Shown: positions 37,065 to 45,345 of the stretch, piece after piece
Position numbering within the stretch: position 1 is the stretch's first letter
Layout: each line of letters begins with the position of its first letter
NCBI GenBank assembly: GCA_947496865.1
Contig: CANMEE010000001.1
Coordinates: 611,501-675,500, forward strand
Length of the DNA: 64,000 nt
From: an uncultured Sphingomonadaceae bacterium
GTDB lineage: Bacteria > Pseudomonadota > Alphaproteobacteria > Sphingomonadales > Sphingomonadaceae
Direction: 5' to 3'
Notes under the pieces: generated by a model
Seen by the model: the letters and a program-made list of their open reading frames with translations, nothing else
Databases searched by the model: none
Told to the model about the DNA's origin: nothing
Program-made: the position numbers and the translations under genes

Positions 37065-38423
37065 ATGGCTGATTCTCCCGCACCACCCATGGCCGCCAAA
37101 AAGCATAAGCCAATCGACAGCACCCGTATGACGGTGCTGTTCGCGGTCATGCTCGTTACCGCATCGGGCAACACCGCGATGCAATCGATATTGCCGACCA
37201 TCGGGACGCAGCTGAACATCCCGGATTTTTGGGTCAGCGCCGCGTTTAGCTGGTCCGCCTTGCTGTGGGTATATACAGCGCCCAAATGGGCGCGCCTGTC
37301 GGATCACCGTGGGCGCAAAGCGCTGATGCGACTGGGGATGATCGGTTTTACAGCCTCCATGGCGCTGGCAGGTTTGGCCCTCTTTCTTGGGTTGCTCGGC
37401 TGGTATAGCGCCATCTGGACCTTCATCTTATTTGCCATATTCCGCAGCCTTTACGGGGGTCTGGGTTCCGCTGCACCACCTGCAGTCCAAGCCTATGTCG
37501 CCGCCCGTACAGCGCGCGCGGATCGCACCAAGGCATTGTCGCTAATCTCCTCATCCTTCGGTCTGGGAACGATTGTTGGCCCTGCCATCGCGCCCTTGTT
37601 GATCCTGCCGATACTGGGCCTGTCGAGCCCGATGTTCGCCTTTGCGCTGATCGGGATCGTTGTGATGATCGCGCTGGCGCTGAAGCTGCCCAATGATGAT
37701 CCGGGCTTTGAAGCACGCGGCGTTGTCACGTCGGAACCCTATAGCGCAGCGCCTTCAGCCGGCAGCCTGAAAGACGATGGTCATGAGGATCAGCCGGCCG
37801 GGAAACCGTCACCCGATGCCATACCGCCGCGGCTGCGCTGGGGCGACAAACGCATCAAACCATGGTTGATCACCGGCATTATGGGCGGCAATGCCCATGC
37901 CATCATATTGGGCGTTATCGGCTTTCTGGTGCTGGACCGGCTGGGTTTGCGAAACGATCCAAAAACCGCGATCGAGATGACCGGTATCGTCCTGATGTCC
38001 GGCGCGGCGGCGACCTTGCTCGCGCAATGGGGCTTAATCCCGCTGCTGCAAATGGGACCACGATCATCGGTATTGTGGGGCATGTTGCTCGCCGCCTTGG
38101 GCTGTCTCATCATCGGAATATCTCCCGATCTTTACGGGATCATCATCGGCTTTGCGGTCAGCTCTTTGGGCTTTGGGCTTTTCCGTCCGGGCTTTACCGC
38201 AGGAGCATCGTTGGCCGTCGAACGATCCGAACAAAATGGCGTGGCCGGGATCGTCGCGTCGGTAAACGGCATGGCCTTCATAGCCTCACCAGCTGTCGGC
38301 GTGCTGATTTACACCTATTTCAGCGCGCTGCCCTTCTGGATAGCGGTTACAATGTGCGTATTCATCTTCGGCTGGGGCTTCAAAACGCTAAAGCTTGATG
38401 AAGCCCCAGAATTGGATGGCTAA
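37065..38423 (+). CDS. Major facilitator superfamily transporter
   Basis: This 452-residue protein has about twelve membrane helices split by a long central hydrophilic loop (residues 215-265, with GSLKDDGHEDQPAGKPSPDA). The loop 2-3 signature KWARLSDHRGRKALMRLG matches the MFS motif GxLxDrxGrr. Many residues in helix 1 and 2 (LFAVMLVTASGNTAMQSILPTIG) resemble drug-efflux (DHA1-type) members. The substrate is unknown. The ATG at 37065 follows AGGGCG. It is convergent with the CDC48-type gene, overlapping its end by 4 bases. Confidence 0.88.
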   Translation: MADSPAPPMAAKKHKPIDSTRMTVLFAVMLVTASGNTAMQSILPTIGTQLNIPDFWVSAAFSWSALLWVYTAPKWARLSDHRGRKALMRLGMIGFTASMALAGLALFLGLLGWYSAIWTFILFAIFRSLYGGLGSAAPPAVQAYVAARTARADRTKALSLISSSFGLGTIVGPAIAPLLILPILGLSSPMFAFALIGIVVMIALALKLPNDDPGFEARGVVTSEPYSAAPSAGSLKDDGHEDQPAGKPSPDAIPPRLRWGDKRIKPWLITGIMGGNAHAIILGVIGFLVLDRLGLRNDPKTAIEMTGIVLMSGAAATLLAQWGLIPLLQMGPRSSVLWGMLLAALGCLIIGISPDLYGIIIGFAVSSLGFGLFRPGFTAGASLAVERSEQNGVAGIVASVNGMAFIASPAVGVLIYTYFSALPFWIAVTMCVFIFGWGFKTLKLDEAPELDG

Positions 38424-40756
38424 AACTCGTGCTTGCTGTCTCGCACGGGCGTCAACATGCCAGGAGAGACAAAACCGATCGGTTCCGCGCGCATGGCATT
38501 TTGTTTCAGCGACGCTTCCATTTTGGAATATTCTTCCTCCATTTCCGGCGTGACCGAGGCCCGGCTCTCTTTTAGCGCTTGCTCAAAATGCTTCATCGAG
38601 ACCGTCTCGACCAGTCCGCCATGTTCCCGCAAGGCATATAGCCCGGCGCGACGCACCAGATCTTCCAGATCAGCGCCGGAATAGCGTTCCGCCCGTTCGG
38701 CAATATCATCAAGATCGACATCCTTGGCCATCGGCATTTTCGAAGTGTGAATCGCCAATATGCGGCGGCGACCATCTTTTTTCGGAACCGGCACATAGAC
38801 CAACTCGTCAAAGCGGCCAGGTCGTAACAAGGCCGGATCCACCAAACCGGGCCGATTAGTGGCACCAATCAGGATGACCGACTGCATTTCTTCCAGCCCG
38901 TCCATCTCCGCCAAAATCGTATTGACCACTCGTTCGGTCGCTTGCGGTTCACCCATGCCACTGCCGCGGGCTGGGACTAAGCTATCTATTTCGTCGATGA
39001 ACAATATCGTCGGAGCGACCTGTCGCGCCCGCGCAAAGAGACGCGCAATTTGTTGCTCGCTCTCGCCATACCATTTCGACAAAAGGTCACTCGATTTGAT
39101 CGCGATAAAATTGGCTTCGGCTTCCCGCGCGACCGCCTTGGCCAGCAAGGTCTTCCCGGTACCCGGGGGTCCATAGAGGAGGAATCCCTTGGCCGGACGA
39201 ATACCCAGACGGATAAATGCTTCCGGATTTTTCATGGGCAATTCAATGCCTTCTTTCAAACGCATCTGCGCGTCGTCCAGTCCGCCGATATCTTCCCAGC
39301 GCACATCGGGCATTTGCACCATCACCTCGCGCATAGCGGACGGTTGCACCCGCTTGAGTGCCTCGACAAAATCATCGCGGCGCACCACCAGTTCCTCCAG
39401 CACTTCTGGCGGGACGGTTTCGGATTCCAGATCAAGCTTTGGCATGATCCGGCGGACAGCTTCAATCGCGGCTTCGCGAGTCAAAGCCGCCAGATCAGCA
39501 CCAACAAACCCATAGGTTGTACGCGCCAGTTCCGTCAGATCGACTGCTGGCTCCAGGGGCATGCCGCGTGTGTGGATGCCTAAAATTTCTTTGCGGCCCC
39601 GAACGTCTGGGACACCGACAATAATTTCCCGATCAAACCGGCCGGGACGGCGCAAGGCTTCATCAATTGCCTCAGGGCGATTGGTCGCCGCGATCACAAC
39701 CAGATTAAGCCGGGATTCGAGCCCATCCATCAAGGTTAGCAATTGTGCCACCAGGCGTTTCTCGGTTTCGCCCTGCACTTCCCCCCGCTTTGGCGCGATC
39801 GAATCGATTTCATCAATGAACAGGATCGAGGGCGCCGCCTTGGTTGCCGCTTCAAAAACTTCCCGCAGCTTTTTCTCCGACTCGCCATAAGTCGAGCCCA
39901 TGATTTCAGGCCCGTTGATCAGGAAAAACTCCGCATCACTTTCATTGGCTACAGCGCGTGCCAAACGCGTTTTGCCCGTCCCGGGAGGACCATGCAACAA
40001 CACGCCGCGTGGCGGATCAACGCCAAGCCGCGTGAATAATTGCGGATAGCGCAGCGGCAGTTCGACCATCTCGCGCAGTTGATCGATCGTTTCATGCAAG
40101 CCGCCAACATCATCATAGGTCACATCCGCGCGGCGATGCTCGGTTGATTCTTCATATTCCGGACGCAGTTCAACTTCGGTATTCTCGTCAATATGGACAA
40201 AGCCCTTCGGTACAGTGGCAACCACCATCAGGCGAATTTGAGTCAACGAGAAGGCTGGAGCCGCCAACATCTGCTGCAGTTGCGGCGGCATGTCGCTGCG
40301 GTCAACCTGCTGCTGACCATGGGTTGCGACAAAGTCGCCCGCGTTGAGCGGCCGCCCCATGAAACTGCGTTTCAGACCAGTACCGCTGCCATGCAGGCGC
40401 AGATCTTTTTGGGCCGGAGCGAAAATGACTTTCTTGGCAGCCTTGGACTCGACCTTGCGGATTTCCACAAAATCGCCGGAGCCAACACCAGCGTTTGCAC
40501 GCTGCAACCCGTCCAGCCGGACAAAGTCCAATCCCTCATCCTCAGGATAAGGGAGGACAGCGCGCGCGGGAGTGGCCTGCTTCCCACAAATTTCGACAAC
40601 ATCCCCTTCCATCAAACCCAATTTCGTCAAATTGTCTCGCGACAAGCGCGCAAGCCCGCGGCCGCTATCTTCTGGCCGCGCATTGGCAACTTGTAATTTG
40701 ATCATCTGGGAATCAGATTTAGACTCAGATGAGGAATCAGGCTTAGAATCAGACAT
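38420..40756 (-). CDS. CDC48/VAT-type double-ring AAA+ ATPase
   Basis: This 778-residue protein has a Ser/Asp-rich N-terminus (1-17), a double-psi-barrel N domain (18-200) and two AAA modules. D1: Walker A HGPPGTGKT (256-263), Walker B ILFIDEID, pore segment STYGES with Tyr290, Arg finger RRPGRFDRE. D2: Walker A 529-536, Walker B ILFIDEID, pore segment KWYGES (Trp562-Tyr563), Arg finger LRPGRFDEL. Aromatic pore residues in both rings resemble archaeal VAT and suggest an unfoldase. The C-terminus (DSKHEF) lacks the HbYX proteasome-docking motif. It is separated from a divergent LysR gene by a 342-base control region. The client proteins are unknown. Confidence 0.93.
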   Translation of the reverse strand: MSDSKPDSSSESKSDSQMIKLQVANARPEDSGRGLARLSRDNLTKLGLMEGDVVEICGKQATPARAVLPYPEDEGLDFVRLDGLQRANAGVGSGDFVEIRKVESKAAKKVIFAPAQKDLRLHGSGTGLKRSFMGRPLNAGDFVATHGQQQVDRSDMPPQLQQMLAAPAFSLTQIRLMVVATVPKGFVHIDENTEVELRPEYEESTEHRRADVTYDDVGGLHETIDQLREMVELPLRYPQLFTRLGVDPPRGVLLHGPPGTGKTRLARAVANESDAEFFLINGPEIMGSTYGESEKKLREVFEAATKAAPSILFIDEIDSIAPKRGEVQGETEKRLVAQLLTLMDGLESRLNLVVIAATNRPEAIDEALRRPGRFDREIIVGVPDVRGRKEILGIHTRGMPLEPAVDLTELARTTYGFVGADLAALTREAAIEAVRRIMPKLDLESETVPPEVLEELVVRRDDFVEALKRVQPSAMREVMVQMPDVRWEDIGGLDDAQMRLKEGIELPMKNPEAFIRLGIRPAKGFLLYGPPGTGKTLLAKAVAREAEANFIAIKSSDLLSKWYGESEQQIARLFARARQVAPTILFIDEIDSLVPARGSGMGEPQATERVVNTILAEMDGLEEMQSVILIGATNRPGLVDPALLRPGRFDELVYVPVPKKDGRRRILAIHTSKMPMAKDVDLDDIAERAERYSGADLEDLVRRAGLYALREHGGLVETVSMKHFEQALKESRASVTPEMEEEYSKMEASLKQNAMRAEPIGFVSPGMLTPVRDSKHEF

Positions 40757-40776
40757 GGGGGATATACTCCTACCGC

Positions 40777-40796
40777 TCTTATTGTTTCCAATAAGA
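40777..40796. promoter_or_regulatory. Perfect 8-bp inverted repeat upstream of the CDC48-type gene
   Basis: TCTTATTG-TTTC-CAATAAGA lies 21-40 bases before the reverse start codon. On the transcript it forms a hairpin with a GAAA tetraloop just ahead of the ribosome site, or on DNA an operator. Confidence 0.5.
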
Positions 40797-40862
40797 TAGG
40801 GAGGACTCTTCTATTATGCGACCCCGGATTTGGCAGCCAATGCAAGAAGGGGCAGATTTCAG

Positions 40863-40895
40863 GCAAAAAAAAGGCCAATCCCGAAGGACTGGCCT
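40863..40895 (-). terminator. Orphan intrinsic terminator on the reverse strand
   Basis: Read in reverse, AGGCCAGTCC-TTCG-GGATTGGCCT is followed by a run of T. The loop TTCG and the U tract are strong terminator features. It lies about 107 bases upstream of the CDC48-type start and downstream of nothing annotated, so it ends a leader or small RNA. Confidence 0.7.
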
Positions 40896-40915
40896 ATAAA
40901 AGTTTTTAGGAGAGG

Positions 40916-41017
40916 ATGCCTGAAAGGCGAGTTCTATTTGGCCGAGAATCGATTATGTTGCAAGTGCGAAAAGAACATCGCAAGTTGCATGTTATGCAAC
41001 TTTATATTTGTTTTTGA
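40916..41017 (+). CDS. Possible 33-residue small protein or leader peptide
   Basis: An ATG at 40916 sits 3-4 bases after AGGAGAGG and opens 33 codons ending at TGA 41015-41017. The peptide is basic (MPERRVLFGRE start) with no known similarity. The ribosome site is unusually close, and the frame overlaps the LTTR dyad, so this may be chance. Confidence 0.15.
   Translation: MPERRVLFGRESIMLQVRKEHRKLHVMQLYICF
40982..41002. promoter_or_regulatory. LysR-type (T-N11-A) operator dyad
   Basis: AAGTTGCAT-GTT-ATGCAACTT is a perfect 9-bp inverted repeat with a 3-bp centre, containing the T-N11-A pattern of LysR-type sites. It lies 97-117 bases upstream of the LysR start. Confidence 0.7.
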
Positions 41018-41098
41018 GTAGCGATTTAGCCGATCTATCCCAATTTGATTCAGTTTTGCATTGCACAATTCGCATTTAACTCCGATATCATCCGCACC

Positions 41099-41977
41099 AT
41101 GAGACGTCTTCCTCCCCTTCGCTCCTTGGAAGCCTTTATCCGGGTCGCGCGACTCGGCTCTTCCAAGGCGGCAGCCGCCGAATTGGCGCTATCGGCTCCT
41201 GCCTTGAGCCGCCGAATCAAATCGCTCGAAGAGCATATCGGAAAATCGCTATTTGAACGCCGCAACCAGTCGATGGTGCTCAATGAGGATGGTCAATCGC
41301 TCCTTGATGCAGTGGCCCCCGCGATGGAGACGATTGGCGAAGCTGTAGACCAAATGACCGTCAGCGGTGGTGATTTACGCCTTCGTTTGGGTGTCCTTCC
41401 GCTTTTCGGCGCCACACGTCTGGTACCGCGATTGCCCGAGCTCAGAAAGCTCTATCCAAAGCTCCATATTGATGTGGACACTTCTACCCATGCGGAAAAC
41501 ATGCTGGGCGACGTAATTGATGCGGCGATTATCATCGCCGACCATGTCGATCCCAACCTATATGCGGTCAAACTGGACAGCAACAAGGTCTATGCTATTG
41601 CGGCTACTGAACTTGTCAACGGGCCCAACCCGATAAAGAAACCGGAAGATTTAAAGGGTCACAACATCCTGATCCATAGCGATATGGCCAAGGCTTTTGA
41701 TCGCTGGAAAGAGGCTGTGGGCATGCCGGACCTCGATCCTGCCAGCATTGATCAGATGAATAGCGGACCGTTAATGCTCGAAGCCGCTGCGCAGGGGCTG
41801 GGCGTCGCGATCATGCATGGCGGTCATTTCTCCGACGCCAATGATCCGCGCCTAGCACGATTATTCGATTATGATATCGACAGCCCTTATTCCTATTGGT
41901 TCGTCTGCCGCAAACGCGACAAGAAAAATCGCGCAGTGCGAATTTTCCATGATTGGGTCTTAAAAGCGGGACTTTAA
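41099..41977 (+). CDS. LysR-family transcriptional regulator (GcvA-like)
   Basis: This 292-residue protein has an N-terminal winged helix-turn-helix (PLRSLEAFIRVARLGSSKAAAAELALSAPALSRRIKSLEEHIGKSLFERR) and a two-lobed substrate-binding domain (residues 90-290). The layout resembles the GcvA subgroup. The ATG at 41099 begins MRRLPPLRSLEAF, the usual LysR spacing before the HTH; the longer frame is ignored. LysR regulators often control the divergent gene, here the CDC48-type ATPase, and themselves, through a T-N11-A dyad such as that at 40982-41002. The co-inducer is unknown. Confidence 0.9.
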   Translation: MRRLPPLRSLEAFIRVARLGSSKAAAAELALSAPALSRRIKSLEEHIGKSLFERRNQSMVLNEDGQSLLDAVAPAMETIGEAVDQMTVSGGDLRLRLGVLPLFGATRLVPRLPELRKLYPKLHIDVDTSTHAENMLGDVIDAAIIIADHVDPNLYAVKLDSNKVYAIAATELVNGPNPIKKPEDLKGHNILIHSDMAKAFDRWKEAVGMPDLDPASIDQMNSGPLMLEAAAQGLGVAIMHGGHFSDANDPRLARLFDYDIDSPYSYWFVCRKRDKKNRAVRIFHDWVLKAGL

Positions 41978-42076
41978 GCGACGAAGCGTGCCCGTTTGAC
42001 TGTCGCCCCCATGACATTTCCATCATTTTCTGTTATATTTATTATATCGTCACGCATGATCGGCATTTATTGTCGT

Positions 42077-42130
42077 AAAGCCAAGTATTTGAGGCCTGTA
42101 ATACGAATCTTTCGTAATATAATTGGCTTT
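42077..42130. promoter_or_regulatory. Nested inverted repeats in the leader of the small membrane protein gene
   Basis: The outer arms AAAGCCAA (42077-42084) and TTGGCTTT (42123-42130) enclose the inner pair TACGAA (42102-42107) and TTCGTA (42111-42116). This could be a folded 5' leader or an operator pair. Confidence 0.45.
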
Positions 42131-42153
42131 GATAAAAATATTGGAGAAAATCT

Positions 42154-42405
42154 ATGCGTTTCAATACTTTGACTGCCTTAGCAGCTCTATCCCTCTCGAC
42201 AGCACCGGTTATGGCGCAGTCACAAGCGGTCGCTCCTGTGACCAGCGCAAGCGTGGAGCGTGTTGCTGCGACTCAGGAACAGGTGAATAATCTAGGCGGC
42301 GGCAGCGACACCATCATCGCCGTGCTGGCTGGTGCTATTGCTGTTGGATTTATAACGCTGACCGTAATCAACAATGACAACGACGATATACCGACAAGCC
42401 CCTGA
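42154..42405 (+). CDS. Small exported single-helix membrane protein, unknown
   Basis: This 83-residue protein has a signal peptide (LTALAALSLSTAPVMAQ), a short Ala/Val/Gln region, and a hydrophobic helix near residues 53-70 (TIIAVLAGAIAVGFITLTVI). It ends in an Asn/Asp tail (NNDNDDIPTSP). No family is recognised. TTGGAGAAA precedes the ATG. Nested inverted repeats lie in the leader and a perfect 11-bp terminator follows, so it is a stand-alone transcription unit. Confidence 0.7.
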   Translation: MRFNTLTALAALSLSTAPVMAQSQAVAPVTSASVERVAATQEQVNNLGGGSDTIIAVLAGAIAVGFITLTVINNDNDDIPTSP

Positions 42406-42452
42406 CAGAAGTGAAAGCGAATTTCACTTCACACCCGCGATAATCCCTTAAG

Positions 42453-42480
42453 ATCAGGCCCTGTTTTCAGGGCCTGATTT
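42453..42480. terminator. Terminator between the small membrane protein and Mur ligase genes
   Basis: ATCAGGCCCTG and CAGGGCCTGAT pair perfectly (11 bp) around TTTT, followed by a short T run on the forward strand. Confidence 0.85.
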
Positions 42481-42494
42481 GCATTCGATGGATT

Positions 42495-43895
42495 TTATGG
42501 CTTGGCAGCCAGTTGCGCCAATATATCTGATGCGAATATACTGAGCGTATCATCGCGCGCGCCCATGATCACGATGCGATCTCCGGGTTGAACGATGTCA
42601 ACAATATGCGCGCCACAATCCGCGCGATCCGCTATATGCTCAGCGGTTCCGCCTGCAGCAGTCACCGCATCGGTGATAAATGCGCTACCAATAGTGCGAT
42701 CCACCGTCCCGCCGAAATAGACCGGATCACACAGGATCACACGATCATCCCGATCCAATATGTCAGCAAAAACCTCTGCTAGCTCGGCGCCCATTTTATG
42801 AATCGGCCCAAAACCATGCGGCTGGAAAAAAGCGATGATACGGCCTGGAAAGGCTTTCATTGTTTTCAAGGTTGCGGCGATCTTGTCTGGATTGTGACCG
42901 AAATCGTCGATCACGCTGATGTTGTTCGTTGTGCCAACAACATCGAAACGCCGGGCGAGACCTTTAAACTGGGCCATCGCGGCAACGCTTGTTGCCACTG
43001 GCACGCCGACGGCTGACGCTGCAGCGATGGCAGCCAGCGCGTTGGCAATATTATGACGACCCGGGACCTGCAGTTTGACCTCGAAGTCACTGCTCTGTGC
43101 AGACAATGTAAAGCGAGAGCTGATCGGGGCCTCCTCGATATCACTGGCTCGAAAATCTGCCTCTTTCGAAAAACCGAAGCTGATGGCGTCACTCAAATCG
43201 AGAGCGCCCACTAAAGCAACCGTCTCGGCGTCATCCAGATTCCAGATGCAATATTTGGCTTTGCCCGCAAAGTCCCCGAAGAGTTGCCGCAATTCCTCGA
43301 GACTTTTGTGATCGAGGCTCACATTATTCAGCACCGCTATTTCCGGATCAAACAACGCAATTGACCCATCGCTTTCGTCGACTTCGCTGACCATGATGCC
43401 GCCATCACCCACCCGGGAGCTGGCAAAAGGGGCGTCATCCGCGACGAAATTTTTCATCACCGCACCATTCATGATGGTCGGATCCGAACCCGCCTCGGTC
43501 AATATCCAGCCGATCATGCCCGTCACGGTTGATTTGCCGCTGGTCCCGCCGATCGCGATGCTGCGTGGTGAGCCGTTAAACTGCTCGGCGAGCAATTGCG
43601 CGCGAGTCATTCGGGCGCAACCCAGACTATTGGCTTTTGCAACATCCGGCACGCTGTCTTCGATTGCCGCCGATGCGATCAATATCTGATCACCCGAGGT
43701 CAGTCCGCTGCCATCTTGGGCGAACAGGCCGATGCCTTTGGCTTTCAGCCACTCGAACTTGGTAGCCAGGCGCCCTTGGTCAAGTGCCCGATCAGAGCCA
43801 GCAACCAAAGCACCGTTTTCCCTGACAATCATGGCGAGAGGCAACATACCTGATCCGCCAATGCCGCAAAAATAATAGGATTTGTCTTTACTCAT
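42495..43895 (-). CDS. Mur ligase family protein (MurC/Mpl-like)
   Basis: This 466-residue ligase has the MurC/Mpl N-terminal Rossmann motif GIGGSGMLPLA (11-21), the ATP loop GGTSGKSTVT (116-125) and the central motif EVDESDGSIALF. A C-terminal domain follows with HNPDKI and FFQPHGF. MurC and Mpl proteins normally read GTHGKTT in the loop; here His and the first Thr are replaced by Ser. It sits back to back with an LD-carboxypeptidase gene, which suggests recycling of murein peptides (Mpl joins recovered tripeptide to UDP-MurNAc). MurC or another ligase specificity is not excluded. Confidence 0.85.
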   Translation of the reverse strand: MSKDKSYYFCGIGGSGMLPLAMIVRENGALVAGSDRALDQGRLATKFEWLKAKGIGLFAQDGSGLTSGDQILIASAAIEDSVPDVAKANSLGCARMTRAQLLAEQFNGSPRSIAIGGTSGKSTVTGMIGWILTEAGSDPTIMNGAVMKNFVADDAPFASSRVGDGGIMVSEVDESDGSIALFDPEIAVLNNVSLDHKSLEELRQLFGDFAGKAKYCIWNLDDAETVALVGALDLSDAISFGFSKEADFRASDIEEAPISSRFTLSAQSSDFEVKLQVPGRHNIANALAAIAAASAVGVPVATSVAAMAQFKGLARRFDVVGTTNNISVIDDFGHNPDKIAATLKTMKAFPGRIIAFFQPHGFGPIHKMGAELAEVFADILDRDDRVILCDPVYFGGTVDRTIGSAFITDAVTAAGGTAEHIADRADCGAHIVDIVQPGDRIVIMGARDDTLSIFASDILAQLAAKP

Positions 43896-43951
43896 AATCC
43901 CCCGCTATGGCCTCAACAGCTTTTTGGCAATTGTGTTGGGGTAAAATTTTC

Positions 43952-44785
43952 GTGAAACAGGTCAGGATCGGTATTTGCGCGCCATCAACGCCGCTCTATG
44001 AAGAAGAGGCGCAGCAGCTCATTGCCCATACCAGCCACAGTCACCCCGCAGCGGAACTGGTCTTTCACGATCAGTGTTTTGCCATCGAAGGGCATTTTGC
44101 CGGTAAAGATGATCTGCGATGCTCTGCCTTTGTCGCACTGGCCAATGATCCGTCTATTGATGCGATCTGGTTTGCCCGCGGCGGATATGGCGCCGCGAGG
44201 ATTGCCGACAGCATTTTGGCACAACTGGGGCCAACCGCGCAGCATAAAACCTATATGGGTTATAGCGACGGCGGGAATCTGCTGGGCGCGCTATACAAGG
44301 CCGGGATAGGCACACAGATGCATGGCCCCATGCCGGTCGACATGCGGCGCGATGGCGGCATGGTCGCTGTCGAGCGTGGCCTCGACTGGCTGGTCAGAAG
44401 TGACCCGACTGCGCTGGAGCGCCATGTCGAGGCCGGACAAAAATATGCGGCATTTAATCTCATGACTCTGGCGATGATGGTCGGCACGCCGCTGCTACCG
44501 GATCTGGAAGACCATGTCCTGATGATCGAGGAAATCGCCGAATATCTTTATGCGTTCGATCGCGCGCTGTTCAATGTCACCAGCCACCTGTCCGATAAAG
44601 GCCTTGCCGGGATACGTTTGGGACGGGTCAGCGATGTGCCGGAAAATAATCGACCCTTTGGCGAAGAAGCAGAAGAGATCGTGCAACGCTTATGCGCACG
44701 TTTTGATATTCCATATTTGGGAGACGCGGATATCGGTCACGATGTCGAAAACAAGGTCGTGCCTTTTGGCGCCATCCCAGCTTAG
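43952..44785 (+). CDS. ldcA: LD-carboxypeptidase (S66 family)
   Basis: This 277-residue serine peptidase removes D-Ala from recovered tetrapeptides in the cytoplasm, making the tripeptide that Mpl re-uses. Features are IGICAPS near the start, WFARGGYG, the nucleophile Ser105 in YMGYSDGG, a Glu in VLMIEEIAEYLYAFDRAL and the His in DADIGHDVENKV. A GTG at 43952 gives the usual N-terminus; the ATG at 43907 would add 15 residues and is less likely. It is divergent from the Mur ligase gene, and its end overlaps the convergent CMD gene by 4 bases. Confidence 0.9.
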   Translation: MKQVRIGICAPSTPLYEEEAQQLIAHTSHSHPAAELVFHDQCFAIEGHFAGKDDLRCSAFVALANDPSIDAIWFARGGYGAARIADSILAQLGPTAQHKTYMGYSDGGNLLGALYKAGIGTQMHGPMPVDMRRDGGMVAVERGLDWLVRSDPTALERHVEAGQKYAAFNLMTLAMMVGTPLLPDLEDHVLMIEEIAEYLYAFDRALFNVTSHLSDKGLAGIRLGRVSDVPENNRPFGEEAEEIVQRLCARFDIPYLGDADIGHDVENKVVPFGAIPA

Positions 44786-45345
44786 CCCTTTAGATCGGGA
44801 TCCAGCTCCAAACCTTCATCAAGCTGCACGCCATAGCTGTTCAGCATCATTGACACTTGCGTATATTGACCGACTGTCATGACCAAATCCATACGCTGTT
44901 TGTCGGTCAGCTCCGAAAGAGTAGCCCAAGTTGCATCGGACACAAATCCGTCGCTGGTCAGCTCATCGGTCGCCTGCAACATGGCAGCTTCCAAAGGCGT
45001 CCAACCTGATGCATCCGGTCCCTGCTTGATCCACTCAATCTCTTCGTCCGTTATCCCGCAGTCTTTGCCAATGCGCACATGCTGCGCCCATTCATAACCG
45101 GATTTCCAGTTAAACCCGGTTCGCAATATGATGATTTCGCGTTCCCGTTCCGGCAGGCTGTTGTGGCGCGAGAGCATATAGCCGCCCCACCACATAAATG
45201 CCTTGAACGCCTTGGGCGCGCGGGCCAATGTGCGGAAGATATTGAGCACGGGGCCTTGCTGGAAACGCTCGCCCAGCATGGCTTTTTGCTCATCATCCAT
45301 CTCCGCATCGGATAGCGGGGCGATGCGCGCTTTGCTGAGCCGCAT
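44782..45345 (-). CDS. Carboxymuconolactone decarboxylase family protein
   Basis: This 187-residue all-helical protein has the CMD core EREREIIILRTGFNWKSGYEWAQHVRIGKDCGITDEE, with the YExxxH catalytic-site pattern (Tyr-Glu...His) but without the CxxC of AhpD-type peroxidase subunits. Family members decarboxylate or act as alkylhydroperoxidase-like proteins; the substrate is not known. It shares one base with the stop of the upstream GST gene (TAATG), so the two are coupled. It is convergent with ldcA. Confidence 0.88.
   Translation of the reverse strand: MRLSKARIAPLSDAEMDDEQKAMLGERFQQGPVLNIFRTLARAPKAFKAFMWWGGYMLSRHNSLPEREREIIILRTGFNWKSGYEWAQHVRIGKDCGITDEEIEWIKQGPDASGWTPLEAAMLQATDELTSDGFVSDATWATLSELTDKQRMDLVMTVGQYTQVSMMLNSYGVQLDEGLELDPDLKG

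Larger units (their letters stand above)
40757..41098. other. 342-base divergent control region between CDC48-type and LysR genes
   Basis: The region holds a TAGGAG ribosome site for the reverse gene, an 8-bp inverted repeat (40777-40796), a reverse-strand intrinsic terminator (40863-40895) not downstream of any annotated gene, a possible 33-codon frame (40916-41017), an LTTR-type dyad (40982-41002) and the LysR promoter. No known RNA family was recognised. Confidence 0.6.
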
